This document shows, in pieces, positions 32,838 to 34,787 of a stretch of DNA of 34,787 bases. The DNA is from Deltaproteobacteria bacterium (lineage in GTDB: Bacteria > Desulfobacterota > Desulfuromonadia > Desulfuromonadales > Geopsychrobacteraceae). Every line of letters starts with the position of its first letter. The first letter of the stretch is position 1. The notes under the pieces are model-generated. The model saw nothing but the letters and a program-made list of their open reading frames with translations. It had not been told where the DNA came from and made no database searches. Made by a program: the position numbers and the translations under genes. The stretch lies in contig JAGYPB010000029.1 in the NCBI GenBank assembly GCA_018399135.1, positions 1 through 34,787 of the forward strand. The letters are read 5' to 3'.

Positions 32838-33266
32838 CTACACCAGTGCCGCTACGGCTTCGCCATACTCAATAAATGCCTGCGCCTTGCGCAAAGCATA
32901 GGCGTCCTCAACGGCTACCAGGTCGGCTTGGGTCAGGGCCGCGACGCTGTTGTCGGCCATGATCCAGTTGATAGTCGCCGGGTTGCCTAACGTCTCCCAC
33001 TTGCGGATTGTGCCGCTGATATTCTCTCGATCTTCCGGGGTAGCAACCTGCACGTTATTGATCGGCGCGGCAATGGTTATGTCACGCGCCAGCTTGAGGT
33101 AGTCGCGCGTGCCTGGGGCAATCTGCGTATTGATAAAATCAAATTGCCATTCGGTCACTGGCCCTTCTTCGGTGTCCCGTGTGGTCTGCTCAATGTTGTA
33201 GCGGTGCTGCCAGCCGCCGTTGTGGGGCGTGCTGATCTCAGGCTGCTGTGAGCTGTAACCTTTCAT
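32838..33266 (-). CDS. DUF4376-like tail protein, 142 aa
   Basis: ATG 33266 with TTGGAGAA is preferred to the frame from 33416. The C-terminus (NPATINWIMADNSVAALTQADLVAVEDAYALRKAQAF) matches the pattern of DUF4376, common in proteins near phage tail fibres. It overlaps the 3' end of the reverse transcriptase by 29 bases, so both are co-translated. It may assist fibre assembly. Confidence 0.7.
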   Translation of the reverse strand: MKGYSSQQPEISTPHNGGWQHRYNIEQTTRDTEEGPVTEWQFDFINTQIAPGTRDYLKLARDITIAAPINNVQVATPEDRENISGTIRKWETLGNPATINWIMADNSVAALTQADLVAVEDAYALRKAQAFIEYGEAVAALV

Positions 33267-34224
33267 GGTATTTTCTCCAATCGTAGTGCTGACGTAAGTT
33301 GTTTGTATCGGCCCACTTGAACCAGCCGTTGTATGCTGACATGGATCTGACGTTGCCGTGCCGGTAGCGGCGCTTAAAGGCGGCAACGATCGACTTGCGC
33401 ACCAGGGTAAAATCATGGAAGAAGCGATAACCTAAAAAGTCGACGCCTCTTATATCAACCGGAAACACCTGCCAGTTCTTCTTCATATCAAGTGCTAGGT
33501 TGTCATTCAAAAACCGCTCGATCTGCTGCCTTATCTGGTGCAGGTCGGCCTTGTCGTGGTGCAAAATCACCAGGTCATCGCAGTAGCGGAAATAGTACGG
33601 CATCCGCAGCGTTTCTTTGATCCAGTGATCCAGCCCGGAAAGCATCAGGTTGCCGAAATGCTGGCTGGTGAAGTTGCCAATCGGCACACCCGGCGCACTG
33701 TCGATAATGTGCTCCATCAGCGCCGTTGTGTCCTTGCATTTAATCTTTCTTGCGACGATCCTCTTTAATACGTCATGGTCGATGCTCTGATAGAACTTCT
33801 TCACATCCATTTTCAGGCAATAGCGGGTTCCGGCCTTATCGTCCAGCGCTTTCTTGACCCGCTTGACGCCATCGTGAATCCCGCGACCCGGTAAGGATGA
33901 ATAGGTGTCGCGGATGTATGCCTTCATCCAGATCGGCTCCAGAACATTGACAATCGCATGATGGATGATCCGGTCCGGGTAATAGGGCAACTTCCATATT
34001 TCCCGTTCCTTCTTGCCTTCCTTGCGGATCAGAATGGTGTACTCCGAGTTTTTAAAGGTTTTGTTAACCAGCATCTGCCGGATGTTGTTCAGGTAAAAAT
34101 CCGGGTTAGCGTTCACCATCTTGACCTCGGTATAATGCGCTTTTCCCCGGCTGGCCTTGGCATGGGCCAGCCGGATGTTGTCGGCACTGCATATCTTCTC
34201 GTATAGATTGCCAAATCGTTTCAT
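33238..34224 (-). CDS. DGR reverse transcriptase, 328 aa
   Basis: Catalytic motif YCDD is at 214-217 within FRYCDDLVIL; the first catalytic Asp is at 140 in LKMDVKKFYQSID. The segment PIGNFTSQHFGNLMLSGLD (181-199) carries GNFTSQ, the DGR-specific form of the motif that is QGxxxSP in group II intron and other reverse transcriptases. DFLGYRF (262-268) is the motif E region. There is no maturase, RNase H or endonuclease domain, and size fits DGR enzymes. It copies the template RNA with errors at adenines and the cDNA replaces the variable repeats. No Avd gene is visible nearby. The GC-poor leader 34225-34330 is non-coding. Confidence 0.95.
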   Translation of the reverse strand: MKRFGNLYEKICSADNIRLAHAKASRGKAHYTEVKMVNANPDFYLNNIRQMLVNKTFKNSEYTILIRKEGKKEREIWKLPYYPDRIIHHAIVNVLEPIWMKAYIRDTYSSLPGRGIHDGVKRVKKALDDKAGTRYCLKMDVKKFYQSIDHDVLKRIVARKIKCKDTTALMEHIIDSAPGVPIGNFTSQHFGNLMLSGLDHWIKETLRMPYYFRYCDDLVILHHDKADLHQIRQQIERFLNDNLALDMKKNWQVFPVDIRGVDFLGYRFFHDFTLVRKSIVAAFKRRYRHGNVRSMSAYNGWFKWADTNNLRQHYDWRKYHERLQLTAA

Positions 34225-34330
34225 GCTGCTTCATGACCTTTTGAGTGTTCGGTTAACCCTACTAGCACAGTGTGCGGTCTTTTTCTTTTTTGCCAAGAGG
34301 CAGGGCTTTCCGGGGCTTGTACTTACTCAC

Positions 34331-34455
34331 GAAGCAGAGCTGCCTGCCGATATTCGCATTCGTATTCGTCGCCGAATTATTCGCATTCCAATAGAACGGA
34401 CCTGCATTCGTCCCATTATTCGCGTTACTGCCTACCAGGAACACGCGAAGGCCAC
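34331..34455 (-). repeat. DGR template repeat (TR)
   Basis: This 125-base segment is non-coding in context and lies between target B and the reverse transcriptase. On the coding strand it contains 30 adenines, many in AAT or AAC codons (it would read NANNGTNAGPF), the usual form of a TR. VR-B differs at 13 positions, all adenines. Flanks are unrelated on both sides. Confidence 0.96.
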
Positions 34456-34491
34456 AACGAACCGGAAAGCCTTTAAAGCTAATCGTTTTCG

Positions 34492-34507
34492 GGCTGCTTA
34501 CGCAGCC
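34492..34507 (-). promoter_or_regulatory. Hairpin downstream of VR-B (retrohoming element)
   Basis: On the coding strand GGCTGC and GCAGCC form a 6-bp stem around the loop GTAA, 8 bases after the end of VR-B. The loop contains the TAA stop of the target gene. GC-rich stems with GNRA-like loops just after the variable repeat are known to be important for DGR target recognition (Bordetella phage system). Confidence 0.75.
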
Positions 34508-34787
34508 AACTTCTTGAAGCAGAGCCGCCCGCCGATACTCGCATACGTACTCGTCGCCGAAGTATACGCATTCCAAGAGAACGGACCCGCATCCGTCCCA
34601 TGATTCGCGTTACCGCCCACCAGGAACACGCGAAGGCCACTGGCCTGGTAAAAGTAGTCGAACATGCCGGAGGCAGATGACCCTGAGACATCCAACGGCA
34701 TCACCATCCCTAAACCGCTGTAGGGTTTGCCTGCATAGCCGTTTGTAGTTGGCAGGGTGACACCGTTTCCCAGAGCATTAGACAGGC
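34498..34787 (-). CDS. DGR target protein B, C-terminal part (5' end off window)
   Basis: The frame is open from the right edge for 95 codons to TAA 34498. It contains LPTTNGYAGKPYSGLGMVMP, DYFYQASGLRVFLVGG and then the variable segment GGNANHGTDAGPFSWNA and GGRLCF near the C-terminus, the C-type-lectin fold end of DGR targets. It is paralogous to the left-edge target A. The role is inferred as receptor-binding. The upstream part, including any fibre domain, lies outside the window. Confidence 0.9.
   Translation of the reverse strand, partial: LSNALGNGVTLPTTNGYAGKPYSGLGMVMPLDVSGSSASGMFDYFYQASGLRVFLVGGNANHGTDAGPFSWNAYTSATSTYASIGGRLCFKKLAA
34516..34640 (-). repeat. DGR variable repeat B (VR-B)
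   Basis: VR-B aligns with the TR over 125 bases without gaps. There are 13 substitutions (plus-strand TR positions 11, 15, 23, 30, 35, 47, 51, 62, 73, 78, 87, 99 and 103), all at TR adenines on the coding strand. The last coding-strand bases of the repeat, ending CTCTGCTTC, are identical and suit an initiation-of-homology sequence. Confidence 0.96.

Noticed and set aside
34262-34576. 104-codon frame across the template repeat
   Set aside because: It reads through the non-coding TR, and its Asn-rich part is simply the TR in the VR reading frame. No ribosome site or separate gene context is seen.
1-34787. The window as a complete circular genome closed end to end
   Set aside because: The two edges are in related target genes, but the base at the right edge does not continue VR-A at the left edge, so at least one segment is missing between them.

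Overview
The window is almost entirely a tailed-phage or prophage genome, and every gene I can support lies on the minus strand, so transcription runs from high to low coordinates. Overlapping inner- and outer-membrane spanin genes (Rz/Rz1) point to a Gram-negative host, and the head and tail gene order is lambda/HK97-like (siphovirus). Composition looks mid-50s %GC by eye. Dispersed palindromic and purine-rich intergenic repeats suggest residence in, or exchange with, a bacterial chromosome. I see no integrase, tRNA or CRISPR array and cannot name the host species.

The most notable content is a diversity-generating retroelement (DGR). At the right end, in transcription order, are the 3' end of a C-type-lectin-like target gene with its variable repeat (VR-B, 34516-34640), a GC-rich hairpin, a non-coding template repeat (TR, 34331-34455) and a DGR-type reverse transcriptase (33238-34224). 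At the left end a second tail-fibre-like target gene (from 1618 off the edge) enters a second variable repeat (VR-A, 1-45). All 13 differences between TR and VR-B and all 8 between TR and the visible part of VR-A fall at adenines of the template on the coding strand. One reverse transcriptase and one template therefore appear to diversify two paralogous receptor-binding proteins.

Regions, from right to left: DGR cassette (34787-33238); small tail-associated genes (33266-31608); a strong promoter with a palindrome and a Cro-like regulator (31628-31328); early genes including a DUF4406 protein, a zinc-ribbon/HTH protein and a P4/D5-type primase-helicase (31325-26811); an iteron-like array of a 9-mer (26524-26809), a candidate origin; two regulatory-looking genes (26478-25601); packaging genes terS and terL separated by an AT-rich segment (24914-21489); a small cassette behind a second strong promoter with an internal palindrome (21174-20237); head-tail connector, portal and a protease/major-capsid fusion (20170-16219); an unusual DUF115-like gene, a small membrane protein and the amidase endolysin (16165-14760); head-tail joining and tail genes with the tape measure (14599-8793); tail-tip and fibre genes, one with YadA-like head repeats (8796-3091); holin and spanins (3047-2310); and the left DGR target gene.

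Frameshifts are clustered between about 16.5 and 24.9 kb (capsid fusion, connector, both terminase subunits), while the tail, replication and DGR genes read cleanly. Each broken gene can be rebuilt by switching frames with few or no in-frame stops, which looks more like local sequence error than old decay, although head-module inactivation cannot be excluded.
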